A stretch of DNA of 64,000 nt. It comes from Chromobotia macracanthus. Taxonomy: Eukaryota > Chordata > Actinopteri > Cypriniformes > Botiidae. Positions 37,401 through 44,666 of this stretch are shown piece after piece; position 1 is the stretch's first letter, and each line of letters begins with the position of its first letter. Position numbers and translations under genes: made by a program. The notes beneath the pieces were generated by a model that worked only from the letters and a program-made list of their open reading frames with translations, had not been told where the DNA came from and did no database searches. The stretch spans positions 4,692,501 to 4,756,500 of the forward strand of contig JAZGTH010000031.1 in NCBI GenBank assembly GCA_036877525.1, in the 5' to 3' direction.

Positions 37401-39631
37401 ACCTAATACTCAGAACGATTTTAAAGGCAGTAACTCAGGCAGAATTTGGCAATAATGATGAGATTTATAGAGATGTAAAACAGAAAATGTGCTCTGATTG
37501 TCCTGCTCTTCACAGTTGGACTTGAGCCGAACATTAACCAAATTACTGTCACACGGTCAAAAAATTAGTGTCGATATGATAAATGGCATAAACAGACACT
37601 CTAGGACACATTTATGATTTAATATTTCTGTAGACACATAAACAAATCTTGTTTATATGGTTTTCTTGAAGTCTTCATGTATCATAACATATTGTTTTTG
37701 CCTTAAAACAAATGCTTTTTACTTCCTTAAGTATCTATATATGGACAATAAGAGGATATAGTAATGCAGATTACAGTAAAAAAAAATAACTTGCGGTTCT
37801 TTATTATTCCATCTAATTATATGTGTATATCCTTTCTAATTGATGTCTAATGTAATAGGTTTACACATAAATGTGTTTACATCAACATACATCCACAAAT
37901 GATGAGAAAAGCCAGTGTTTCCAATACGGCTCACGACAACAAAACATGCCATAGACATATTCCAAGAATTCCAGCCATACGATGTTTGGACAGTAACTAC
38001 AATTGTATTGTTATAGCAAATGATGTTTTAAATTGAGTGTTTTTAGATGGAATTTACAAAGCACTGCATTGGAGTGACAGATAGATTCCTCTGCATGAGA
38101 GCACAGCAGGGACGACCGCCTGCGTCTCCAGTCTCTCTAAAGGCGGACATACAACGTCCAGGTTTACGTGTGTGCACAGGTCTGCATGTTTATCTAATAA
38201 CATGATTCATTGCTTCACTGCACATCCATTTTTAAGACAGATCACTGTGTATAAAAGCAGACAGGACATCTGTAAACCTACAATATCTGATAAACCTTGA
38301 CAAATGTCTCAGATAAAGAGGCTCCACACATGCTGTGTTCTAAGCAGGTCCTCTTAGCAAAAGAATTAATGAAATAGCCGTGGAATCGATAGGGCAGTCA
38401 GGAGGTTACACTGGGGGATAAGGCACTCTTTCATTCTGTTCAATACACATACAGACACAAAGGGCAAGGACTACAGCTGCAAGAAAACATTTGAATTTCC
38501 AAAAAAATGCCTTGATTAATCATAAAATGTTGTATGACATTTAAGTCACAATCCTGTAGCTCAATTGGAAGAGCACTGCGTAAGCAGTTCTAAGGTTATA
38601 AGGAATAATAATAATAAGGCTTTGGATAAAAACGTCTTCCAAATGCATGAATGTAAATTGTAGACAAAGCCTTTTATATTTTGATTTAAGATACTTGTAA
38701 GACTTGCAGAACGCTGAGGATAAACTTTAGACAACTTCTCCTTGAAATTTATTTCAGTTCATTCATGTTTCTGAAAGGTCAAAGGCTACTGAACCATAAA
38801 GCTTATTTAAAAACCAAAGTTAACCAGGAAACAAACCTGCTTTACAAACTCTGCCTTATAAAAAGAAGCCTGTTCCATAAACGCAAATAAATGTGTTCTT
38901 ATATTTATTTAGACAAAACCGAATAAAAGAGTATTTCCAAATCTAGACGTTAATAAGCCAGGCTTTGCAACTGCATTCTTGTCTTTTGGAGAGTAACATC
39001 AAGTCAAGTCCTGGGAAGGAAAGAGGATTAATGAAGGTTGTTAAAACTGCTTTGGGGACAGCAGCAATCATCAGGCAGTGTTGTCCTATCTGACTACTCA
39101 AGAACAATGTCAATGCCATCTCTCAAATCCCAACCACAGCGACAATGATGTTTTAATAAGAAATGCGATTGTTTGTTCACATACTAAACTTGTTATGTAA
39201 GAAAAGATCACATATTGAACATATAGAGCATCTCTACTGATGCGCGGTTATAGCAGCCGTAACCGTTATCTGTATATATATATAGTAAGCATATACAGTA
39301 TCTGTACGAATGCATATGAGGATACATCATCTTCAAAAATAAATGAAATCATGTATCAATAGCCATTTCTTCATAATCGATCAAGAAACATGTGACTGAC
39401 AATAAGATGCCATTATTGTTGTAACCTGAACATATTAAGTTTATGAATCGGCAAGCAGAATAACGTAAGTGCACGTAACAAAAACAAAGACAAAATGAGC
39501 AATTTACCAATTCTGATGACTTGCTGGTCACTAAGGTAAAACTTTGACATCAAGTGAAAAAGGAAAAAAAACAGTCCTTTGCGCTTATCCATGGCTCCGT
39601 AATCACACCAGGAAAAAAGAAGAAACTTCAT
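7312..39631 (-). CDS. grik1: grik1, kainate-type ionotropic glutamate receptor subunit GluK1 (whole gene)
   Basis: Pore-forming subunit of a tetrameric cation channel in neuronal membranes, opened by glutamate and kainate. Reconstructed CDS: exon 1 39508-39631, then 31897-32064, 31041-31298, 27425-27606, 27082-27135, 26454-26627, 25451-25594, 21728-21835, 19184-19291, 18876-19079, 17883-18106, 16140-16258, 12618-12835, 11209-11434, 10235-10485, and terminal exon 7312-7464 (904 aa) or 9293-9427 (898 aa). All phases agree. Order of parts: signal peptide, amino-terminal domain (about 39-430), S1 ligand lobe, TM1 (about 562-582), re-entrant pore loop, TM3 with SYTANLAAF (650-658), S2 lobe, TM4, cytoplasmic tail. 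Ligand-contact motifs PLTITYVREK, DGSTMTFF and MESTS are intact. TSIEY in S2 is GluK1-like (GluK2 is recalled as TTIEF). The Q/R site is genomically Arg (residue 621). The 15-residue insert of the mammalian GluK1-1 form was not found. Paralogue a/b unknown. Confidence 0.95.
8505..8655 (+). repeat. tRNA-derived SINE
   Basis: tRNA-like head (GTGGCTCAAATGGTAGCGCA, then GGGTTTGATTCCCAGG as the B box), a TGTAGCATTAAATC body and the TGTCTGCCAAATGCAT tail usual in ostariophysan SINEs. Lies in the grik1 intron between the alternative last exons. Confidence 0.75.
8911..8932. repeat. (TA)n microsatellite
   Basis: TA dinucleotide run with one C interruption, flanked by AT-rich sequence. Confidence 0.7.
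9293..9427 (-). CDS. grik1: grik1 alternative terminal exon, AFCFFYELQ form
   Basis: Acceptor TGCACAAG (weak pyrimidine tract) then GCT TTC TGC, phase 0, joining to exon 10235-10485. It reads 44 residues, AFCFFYELQSRQ ... LSTDLESGWLLRDDICSSH, then TAG. It matches the mammalian GluK1 insert AFCFFYGLQ ... STDLE, which in rat GluK1-2c is spliced onward after DLE. Here no consensus donor follows DLE, so read-through to the stop is the simplest reading. The exon lacks the ETMA PDZ ligand. Confidence 0.85.
   Translation of the reverse strand, partial: AFCFFYELQSRQLERNDSISSTGTSLSTDLESGWLLRDDICSSH
10235..10485 (-). CDS. grik1: grik1 exon 15 (end of S2 and TM4)
   Basis: Starts SPYRDKVTIAILQLQEEGK after TTGCAG and ends SRKNSDIEE before GTGAGT. 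Carries the last part of the S2 lobe with the WWRGNGCPEE segment, the TM4 segment (GGIFIVLAAGLVLSVFVAIG) and the start of the cytoplasmic tail. Phase 1 in, phase 0 out. Confidence 0.95.
10529..10593. repeat. Short tandem repeat of a CCAGGAAATCTGTT unit
   Basis: Three imperfect copies of a unit containing GGAAATCTGTT in the intron just upstream of exon 15. Confidence 0.6.
11209..11434 (-). CDS. grik1: grik1 exon 14 (S2 lobe)
   Basis: Begins KSKISTYEKMWAFM after CTTTCAG and ends GYGVGTPIG at ATAG|GTAATG. Contains the ligand-contact MESTS stretch and TSIEYITQRN, the residues that separate GluK1 from GluK2. Phase 0 in, phase 1 out. Confidence 0.95.
12101..12258 (+). repeat. tRNA-derived SINE
   Basis: Head GTAGCTCAACTAGTAGAGCA with B box GGGTTTGAAACCCAGG, a CACTGTAAGTTGCTTTGGAT region and a CTGCCAAATGCATAAATTAA tail. 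Lies in a grik1 intron. Confidence 0.8.
12618..12835 (-). CDS. grik1: grik1 exon 13 (TM3 and gate)
   Basis: Starts GSELMPKALSTRIVGG after ATATCAG and ends DGSTMTFFK at AAG|GTAACA. Carries the channel-gate motif SYTANLAAF and the start of S2. Phase 1 in, phase 0 out. Confidence 0.95.
15083..15233 (-). repeat. tRNA-derived SINE, minus orientation
   Basis: Reading the minus strand: GTAGAACATGGCGTTAGCAG-like head, GGTCATGGGTTTCATTCCGA B box, then CACTTTGGATAGAAGCATTT and GGAAGCTGCATGC tail. Diverged copy in a grik1 intron. Confidence 0.6.
16140..16258 (-). CDS. grik1: grik1 exon 12 (pore loop with Q/R site)
   Basis: Joined R|FTPYEWYNPHPC at its start (after ATCTAG) and ends NSLWFGVAALMRQG at CAAG|GTATAT. 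The Q/R-site codon is 16144-16146, CGT (Arg), where mammalian GRIK1 has CAG (Gln). Neighbouring changes are SLWFGVAAL against mammalian SFWFGVGAL. Phase 2 in, phase 1 out. Confidence 0.95.
16550..16700 (+). repeat. tRNA-derived SINE
   Basis: Head ATAGCTCAACTGGTAGAGCA, B box GTGGGTTCAATCCAGG, then TGCTGTAAGTCGCTTTGGAC and CTGCCAAATGCATAAATGTA. One of the best-preserved copies in the window, in the intron upstream of the pore exon. Confidence 0.8.
17883..18106 (-). CDS. grik1: grik1 exon 11 (S1 end and TM1)
   Basis: Begins IADLAVAPLTITYVREKVID after TTAACCAG. Includes the glutamate-contact P-L-T...R segment and the TM1 segment DIWMYVLLACLGVSCVLFVI, ending GCCAG|GTGTGG. Phase 0 in, phase 2 out. 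Confidence 0.95.
18876..19079 (-). CDS. grik1: grik1 exon 10 (S1 lobe)
   Basis: Reads ENPYVMYKKSDKVLYG ... NDRFEGYCLDLLKELSNI ... WNGMVRELVDH, then GTGAGT. The mammalian EEPYVMY is ENPYVMY here. 68 codons, phase 0 at both ends. Confidence 0.95.
19184..19291 (-). CDS. grik1: grik1 exon 9 (linker into S1)
   Basis: Reads IGVWNSYTGLNLTD ... NITDSLANRTLIVTTIL, 36 codons, between TTGTCAG and GTAAGT, with three N-glycosylation sequons. Phase 0 at both ends. Confidence 0.95.
20690..20812 (+). repeat. tRNA-derived SINE, truncated
   Basis: AGGGTGCCTGGTGCTTGCAA head, GTTGCGGGTTTGATCCCAAC B box and TGCCAAATGCATAAATGT tail; the middle is shortened. Confidence 0.65.
21728..21835 (-). CDS. grik1: grik1 exon 8 (amino-terminal domain)
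   Basis: Reads AQWDGLTGRIVLNKTDGLRR ... SLKEDGAAK, 36 codons, between CCCCTCAG and GTGAGT. Phase 0 at both ends; mammalian counterpart EARWDGLTGHITFNKTNGL. Confidence 0.95.
21836..25450 (-). other. grik1 intron 7
   Basis: 3.6 kb intron with no coding signal. It contains the short tandem duplication at 24182-24236, a polyA/T patch near 24875 and a purine run at 23938-23960. Confidence 0.6.
24182..24236. repeat. Tandem duplication with an ACTCATTAGCACTTTGT core
   Basis: The 17-base core ACTCATTAGCACTTTGT occurs twice, 29 bases apart, each followed by a variant of TTGCCATG. Confidence 0.8.
25451..25594 (-). CDS. grik1: grik1 exon 7 (amino-terminal domain)
   Basis: Reads TEAALMYDAVFMVAVASQRA ... 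QCHRHKPWRYGPRFMNLFKE, 48 codons, between CTCCAG and GTGAGA. Phase 0 at both ends. Confidence 0.95.
26454..26627 (-). CDS. grik1: grik1 exon 6 (amino-terminal domain)
   Basis: Reads DLFALNLEPYRFSGVNMTAF ... PPKPETGLMSGIMT, 58 codons, between TTGCAG and GTGAGG. Phase 0 at both ends. Confidence 0.95.
27082..27135 (-). CDS. grik1: grik1 exon 5 (amino-terminal domain)
   Basis: Short 18-codon exon LMSMGMMTEYYHFFFTTL between CCGCAG and GTGAGT, too short for usual open-frame detection. Aligns with mammalian ILFMGMMTEYYHYFFTTL. Confidence 0.95.
27425..27606 (-). CDS. grik1: grik1 exon 4 (amino-terminal domain)
   Basis: Starts G-LMRMQELIKAPAKN after TTTATAG and ends DCSYQVAAELLKQ at CAG|GTGGAG. Contains RIRQLPSGGGDSRPLLKEM. 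Phase 1 in, phase 0 out. Confidence 0.95.
28480..28717 (-). repeat. tRNA-derived SINE of the wide fish family ending in TTAAATGCAGAGG
   Basis: On the minus strand: GTGGCCGACTGGTTAGTGAG head, GTTGCTGGTTTGATTCCAGT B box, then AGCAAGGCACCTAACCCTGA, GGGCTGCCCACTGCTCC-like body and GGGTTAAATGCAGAGGTCAC tail. A different SINE family from the CCAAATGCATAAATG copies. Confidence 0.75.
29985..30075 (-). repeat. Possible tRNA-like SINE fragment
   Basis: Minus strand shows GCCATGGCCTAGTACACTTA and AGTGGGATTCGCAGGTTCAG, resembling tRNA A and B boxes. No clear tail. Confidence 0.35.
31041..31298 (-). CDS. grik1: grik1 exon 3 (amino-terminal domain)
   Basis: Begins V-CDQLALGVAAVFGPAHSSSV after TCTCAG and ends VTVVYEDSTG at ACAG|GTGAGT. 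The long conserved stretch SICNALEVPHIQTRWKH is present. Phase 1 at both ends. Confidence 0.95.
31435..31815. mobile_element. MITE-like non-autonomous DNA transposon with terminal inverted repeats
   Basis: Left end 31449-31492 contains CATGCTCATGTCATTCCAAA. Right end 31779-31810 contains TTTGGAACAACATGAGTATG, its near reverse complement. About 380 bases in all, no coding capacity, same family as the remnants at 2239 and 5440. Lies in grik1 intron 2, next to exon 2. Confidence 0.65.
31897..32064 (-). CDS. grik1: grik1 exon 2 (start of amino-terminal domain)
   Basis: Starts GGIFETRENEPVSIDELAFK after GTTGCAG and ends LFDSFEASRR at AGAG|GTATGA. Contains NRNRTLMPNTTLTYDIQR with N-glycosylation sequons. 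Phase 1 at both ends. Confidence 0.95.
32345..32445 (-). repeat. tRNA-derived SINE, truncated
   Basis: Minus strand: TTGCTCAACTGGTAGAGCAT head and GGTCATGAGTCAGATCCCAG B box. The tail is cut short near 32345. Confidence 0.65.
34200..34300. repeat. Repeat fragment with TTAGCAA motifs
   Basis: Spaced copies of CACCTTAGCAA and CCCTAGCA, reverse complement of the TTGCTAGGGTG pattern at 57060-57120 and 57758-57790. This motif recurs in teleost dispersed repeats. Confidence 0.45.
34301..34424 (-). repeat. tRNA-derived SINE, minus orientation
   Basis: Minus strand: GCAGCTCAATTGGTAGAGCG head, AGGTTTGATTCCTTGAATTC, CACTGTAAGTCACTTTGGAT, then a CCAAATGTGTAAATGTAGAT tail. Confidence 0.75.
36316..36464 (+). 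repeat. tRNA-derived SINE
   Basis: Head TTTCAACTAGTAGAGCATGG, a diverged B box, CACTGTAAGTCACTTTGGAT and ATCTGTCTAATGCATAAATG tail. Confidence 0.7.
36630..37080. repeat. GGGTC/GACCC-rich dispersed repeat with internal 16-base tandem
   Basis: Repeated ACCCGA/TCGGGT words (TTTTCTCGGGTCCTAAAACC at the left, GACCCGAGGCCGACCCGATG in the middle, TTCGGGTTTTCAGCTCCAAG at the right) resemble a teleost element rich in GGGTCGGGT. Within it, 36833-36888 carries copies of TAAATAGACACTCCGT in tandem. Confidence 0.5.
38551..38656 (+). repeat. tRNA-derived SINE, shortened
   Basis: Head TGTAGCTCAATTGGAAGAGC, then an AATAATAATAAT insertion, GGCTTTGGATAAAAACGTCT and CCAAATGCATGAATGTAAAT tail. Confidence 0.7.
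39508..39631 (-). CDS. grik1: grik1 exon 1 (start codon and signal peptide)
   Basis: Ends QQVIRIG at ATTG|GTAAAT, matching the mammalian QVLRIG exon end, phase 1. Two in-frame starts are possible: ATG at 39629-39631 (MKFLLFSWCDYGAMDKRKG) and ATG at 39590-39592 (MDKRKGLFFFLFHL). An in-frame TAA lies just upstream at 39647-39649. A hydrophobic LFFFLFHL run serves as signal-peptide core for either start. I took the upstream start; the choice shifts length by 13. Confidence 0.8.
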
Positions 39632-39760
39632 GTCATGAATCCGGATTTAGGGAAGCACAGCGCGCGCCACTCGTCAACTTCCACGCTTTTCCCATCGCGC
39701 GCGATGGATGAACGTCCCTGGATGAAAATCCGCGATGTGAAGCGTGTTCACGGTGACATT
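39632..39760 (-). promoter_or_regulatory. Possible grik1 promoter-proximal region
   Basis: Locally CpG-rich (GCGCGCGCC and TCGCGCGCGATGG near 39659-39710) in an otherwise CpG-poor, AT-rich window, directly upstream of the first coding exon. No TATA box is identified and the transcription start is unknown. Confidence 0.35.
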
Positions 39761-40669
39761 TCTGGACAATATAGTCTGCTCATCTCTCAAACTGTGACCT
39801 ACCCATGATCCAGACGAGATCACACGAAAACCCGCTTCACTTTGTTTCTTCTGTGCTCACAGACTGTAGGCAAGTTTATGGTTTCAGTGATAACATTTTA
39901 AAGCGTCACCACGTCACATAATAAACGCCCGGGTATTGAATGAAAACCCATATGCTTGAATTAATGCAGAAGAAGGTAAAGTAATCAAAATTTTGTCATG
40001 GGAAGGTTGTGTGTTCAATTCTTCTTAAGATCTACGTATGGGCAGAAAAACCACGATGAATTTGTGATCTCCACAAACGAATCGCTCTCATGATCAGATT
40101 CATTTAAAGACTCGGTCGAACCGATTCATTGATTAAATGTATGGCCGTGTTTATCAAAATTATTATGTCAACAAAATTATGAATAATTCTAGAAACACAA
40201 TTTCAGTATTGTCCTGAATGATACTGTTGATCACGATAAGCTGAAACGATAAACAACGCAACCAGACGAAATAAAAGTGAAACGTGGTTAAAACCCCTGG
40301 CAACTTTTGAGCCATAGTAGATGTGAATCATTTTTAACAGGTTCATTTTCATAACAGGTTCATAACAGGTTCATAACAGGTTCTCAACGAACCGAGCAGA
40401 ACTTGCTTTTTGGTCAATTGTGGCACATAATGCCACCTGTTGGACAAGTCCCATAATAGCCCCTATAGCAAAGGTGGCACCAAGAAACTGCACAAATATT
40501 GTATTTATTTGCCTAAATCAGACACAACAGACTGCCCAGCATGATGAGAAGTAAATTATACATGCATTGTGCATTTAATGTGACATGTTGAAGGATTGTT
40601 TCTGTGTTTTTCTTTCTGCTCTTTGTCAAGTCAGAAATCAATCACCACCATAAACAACTTATACAATTT
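39761..40669. other. Intergenic region upstream of grik1
   Basis: No gene seen. Contains the 11-base tandem repeat at 40335-40384. Confidence 0.55.
40335..40384. repeat. 11-base tandem repeat ATAACAGGTTC
   Basis: Three exact copies of ATAACAGGTTC plus a diverged leading copy. Confidence 0.85.
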
Positions 40670-41054
40670 TCACAAATCTGTAACGCATGCATGTATGCTG
40701 GCCGACAGAACTAAACAGTGTATCCAAACTGAAGTAATTACGGCTGGAGAAAGTCTCATTGATGCTACTTTCCCTTCCTGCCCTGTGGAGGGCCCAGAAC
40801 AGCACTGAAACAGCCCAGCCGTGCATAGCAAACATGAGGCCAGCCAGCCTACAAACAGAGCCTCCCCCATGTGGAACCAAATGGAGCTCAGATCACGATA
40901 GGCATGGATGATGCTGAGTGCCATCCAGGACACGGAGATAAGAGTAGTGAGTGAAGCGAACAGGTGCATACATGCTGCTCCAATCAGGCAGCGTCTGGCA
41001 CTGTCGGAACGAGTGCAATGAACGCCTGCCCAAGTGAACCCATCCAAGCAGTGA
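40670..41054 (-). CDS. Claudin-family segment (TM3 to C terminus), first half not found
   Basis: Claudins are four-pass tight-junction proteins. This 128-codon open segment begins after a pyrimidine-rich stretch ending GGCAG and shows claudin hallmarks in order: G-V-H-C-T-R (end of TM2 side), a hydrophobic TM3 running into LISVSWMALSIIHAYRD (claudin VPVSWxAxxIxxxF), GEALFVGW at the start of TM4 (claudin GEALYLGW), then a Cys-Cys pair. The C terminus reads VTDL, a possible class I PDZ ligand rather than the usual YV. TM1 and the first extracellular loop with GLWxxC are not visible upstream. CLDN8 and CLDN17 lie between GRIK1 and TIAM1 in human and are single-exon, so this may be a decayed orthologue or a gene with an unseen 5' exon. 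Confidence 0.55.
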
Positions 41055-41134
41055 CTGCCAGAACCAAAAAAAAAGAGATATAAAGTAATGAGCTGACCAT
41101 AGGGCTGGATCTGAATAAGCTTTTGCATGTTCAT

Positions 41135-43800
41135 GAACTTGCATTATGGGTAAAAAACATTTAGTCCTTCATATTCTTCACACGGGTCACATGATCTGGA
41201 GCGAATTTCCAACTAGGTAGACCTGTGGTTATACTTAGCAAAGTTAACTTAAAGATTAACTTAGCAAAGTTAATACCGGTAGTCAACTGTGTCTGGTAGG
41301 GGAGAAGTACATAATATTGTTAGTGGTGTTTTTTTCAGAATTCTGTTTCTAAGTTTATCATACAATGCACAATCACATCCTCTTCTGAGTGCATTTATTA
41401 ACTGATTTATGATTATTCATTACTATTGACTGTTCAGCAGGCAGCTGTAGGCAAAAGGAATATAAATACATTATATGTTTGCATAAAACATTCAGAAATT
41501 ACAAACAACATGCAATATATCAAACCATGCACAATCCATGCACATGAGATGTTAATAATCACAAAAAGCACACTACATCATACATGTATTATGGACAGTT
41601 ACTTGAGTAAGTAATATGCCCTTACTTACTCAAGTAAGGGCATATTTCTGGATTTTTATCCTAAATTTTGATGTGTTTACAACATTTTACACATAGCACC
41701 AAACCTATGATCTACCCCTAATCTTCAAACTATCCCATTCCTAACATTAGAAGGCAATCACCCATATCCTATTCCCAAACTGTAACTGGTTGTTAGGACC
41801 AACAAGGATGTTGACCCAGGAAATCTGTGCTACCTGAATTATGATAAGCCACAAGGCACATCCACTACTTTGAAACAGTCCTACAGCTGAATGCGTAATA
41901 AGACAATTGAATGACCAGGAATTCCTACCTACTGCTCAGAATTGTGAAACTCAATTGTAAAACTGAATTGTAATCTCAAGCAGAAATGAAGCATGAGTCT
42001 GTCACGTTCAATAGATCAGCTTATGACAACAGCATTTTCCTCTTAAATGATCTTTTATGGGTTTTATGAGAAAGAACTGGTTATAATTGTTGTATTTACT
42101 GTAAACTGTAAATTTTGCTTTATTTTCTACTGCATTTTTCAAGCATTTTTGTACACTGGTATCCATATAATCTTGATATCAAGATATCAAAACTAAAGCT
42201 TGCAAGCCATTAATCTAAATAAATAGTTGTGCAGCCTAATTTACACCACATCATATATATTTAAGATCAAATGAGACAATAAAACTCACAAACGTGTTTC
42301 TTTGCAATTGTGCTTAAATGGTCCGAGTCTTTTTATGAATTCCCCCTCAAGATGACTTCAGAAGAAAAAGAAAATGAAATCCACCAGGATTAGAACGGCT
42401 ATTGATTCAGATTGCTTCTGACATATTAATGTACCAAGAGCAGGAACTTACTAATATGATTTCAGAACTATAAAATTGGCTGTGCTTGAACAGACTATTG
42501 TCTCATTTAAACCAAGTACAAAAATAACCCAGAGGAGACGAGCTGAGGAAACTTTGTCTGTGAGGCATGACTCACCAATATCACTTCTGCAAATGGAAAA
42601 ATGCAAAAATGACATTTTAAACTGCTTGTTTTATATACAATAAAAACTGTTGTTTTGGCATTTCCATAGGGAAATAAGGTAGTTTATGCAATACTGCCAC
42701 CTTCTGTTAATGGGTGGTAAGACAAGGATACTTTTAATATCATAAACATTCCAGCTCCACAATTCTCCATTACATAACACAAAAACACTTTCTATCTACT
42801 AAGACTTTTTGTTTAGACTTTTCTAAACACTAAGTCCCATGTTTGTATCGGTCTTATACTTGTGCAAAACAAGCCACTGCGTTGAAAGTCACACCATATT
42901 TAATAAAGTATGTTGTGTCGACAAAGAACAGACCACATTAATTTATTTGGATAAAACTGGAAATATAAATTAGGAAAATTTATTTTAGGTTAATAATTAT
43001 TTCCACAGTATAAACATACAGTTTCAAAAAGGCAGAGGGTGTAAGCAAAGGTGTCTTTGAGCTGTTGTATTAAATACAATACATTTTATTTCATGGCTGA
43101 CTAATAAGTGATTGCATTTCACAGGTGGAAGGGCCTCTATTGTTAAAATATACTGTCATGGTATTTATGGTGTACCATGGCCATCATTATCTTACCAAAT
43201 GTACAAAACATCATTACAGGTTCAAACTCTTGAAAAATGTGATATTCTTACCAAGACAAATTTAATATGAACAAATCTGCTACATAATCAAAAGTGTCTG
43301 ATGCTCATTATTTTATAGGGGTGTTTAATTTGTGATGCCTTATTTTATACATTTACAATGTCTAGCTGTTAATGAATTCACAGGCAGCGCTTTAAAAAAG
43401 ATCATAAACAGAGGATTATGGGTAGACTGAGTTCCTAACCTAAAAACAAACAACACTGCAGTTCTTGCTTTAAAATTCAAGTAGAGGGTCTGTATTTTTT
43501 TTTTACTGTGAACAGCATTCTTTAATACTGGACTCCTGGCTGTGACCAGTAAACAAAAGAAAACAAATACATACAGCAAGCAGGGTTGGGTTTGTAACAG
43601 GGTGGCAATAAACGACTAGTTATGGACTATTGTGACTTTCAGGGAATATTGTGTGCTAGACAAATCATCTTTGTGCAGCTGTTACAAAGAGATACCAAGA
43701 ATAAACCAAGAGTTAAGTCACAAATCCCTGATTAATAACAAGGTGGAGGGGATATGAAGCACATGATATTAACCCCCCCTTCTTACATTAAAACAAAAAA
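41135..43800. other. Intergenic region between claudin-like segment and tiam1
   Basis: AT-rich, no gene recognised. It holds the perfect hairpin at 41613-41646. Confidence 0.55.
41613..41646. repeat. Perfect 15-bp inverted repeat with 4-base loop
   Basis: AATATGCCCTTACTT is followed by loop ACTC and then its exact reverse complement AAGTAAGGGCATATT. Confidence 0.9.
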
Positions 43801-44145
43801 AAGTCAACTAAACAAAACTGTAGCTGCCTGTTGTCTGCACATACAAGTCAGGCACCATATCGGCATGAAGCTTCTATAAATACATCAGCTGTACAGTCGG
43901 CTTCTCAGTGTTCTTGTGATGTCTGGACTCAAGGGCAGATAACCTGTGTAAAATTTCAAAATGGAGTGTTTTTGAAACATTCAAGCAACAGTTTTCTTGG
44001 CGCACAGGTTTTTAAATTCTGGTTTTCAGCAGGATTGTCAGTGCATTGTGTCTGCGAAGGCTCAGACTCAGTAGGTATTTGCTTCGCTCTCACACATATT
44101 GTAGCAAGTCTATAAAACAATGTTTCTCACTTATTCCCTTTTCAC
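43801..44145 (-). other. tiam1: tiam1 3' UTR (proximal part)
   Basis: Sequence directly past the tiam1 stop on the minus strand. A clear polyA signal was not fixed; AATAAA candidates on the minus strand lie further left (for example near 43083-43088), so the UTR may be longer. Confidence 0.4.
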
Positions 44146-44666
44146 TCAGAAGATGTCACTGTTGCAGCTGTTGCTAAAATCGTCTCGGCGAACCCAAATG
44201 ACCTCACAGTTCCTCTCGGAAGCAACACCCTCCACTGCACACTGTTTTCTCAGAAGGGTCAGCTTTAGAGGGGCGTGAGATTTCAGAGATGGCTTGTCTT
44301 CCTCCTGCTTTTCTATATCTTCCTCCACACTAAGGGCCTCCAAAGACTCTTCCAGGCTCGGTTCAGATGAAGGGCCCCTGATGGATTTGCAGTACTCATC
44401 GTCATCACTCAGGATGTCCGTCTCCTTCACGTCGCCCTGGTTCTCGTAGTTCTGCAGGTCAAATTGATCCTCCACCCAGCGGTCTGTGTCTCTGATTGGC
44501 TGCTGGGGTTGCTGGAGTGAAGAGGACAATTTTAATGGTGGGGAGTCTGTGGGGGTAATGGGTGACAGGTCGTGGGAGGAGCCGTTGTCGAAAATGACAT
44601 TGGTGTCTATTGTGAAACGGTTGCGTGTCATCTTCTGTCGGCCGAGGGTTCGAGATGGGGCCGAAA
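44146..44666 (-). CDS. tiam1: tiam1 last exon
   Basis: Begins V-SAPSRTLGRQKMTRNRFTID after CTCCGCAG and ends with conserved EVIWVRRDDF near the stop (TGA at 44146-44148). Contains the acidic DTDRWVEDQFDL and DVKETDILSDDDEYC motifs of the TIAM1 tail. Phase 1 in. Confidence 0.95.

Larger units (their letters stand above)
32065..39507 (-). other. grik1 intron 1
   Basis: 7.4 kb first intron. No coding signal. It holds SINE copies at 32345-32445, 34301-34424, 36316-36464 and 38551-38656, and a GGGTC-rich repeat at 36630-37080. A conserved enhancer cannot be judged without comparison. Confidence 0.7.

Noticed and set aside
41055..41134. Upstream ATG (MNMQKLIQIQ...) as start of the claudin-like protein
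   Set aside because: The residues do not resemble claudin TM1 or TM2, and a splice acceptor lies where the similarity begins.
41195..41225. Possible claudin TM1/ECL1 relict (LPSWK on the minus strand)
   Set aside because: The short PSWK resemblance is followed by a stop after about 15 codons and no GLWxxC motif, so it is most likely chance.
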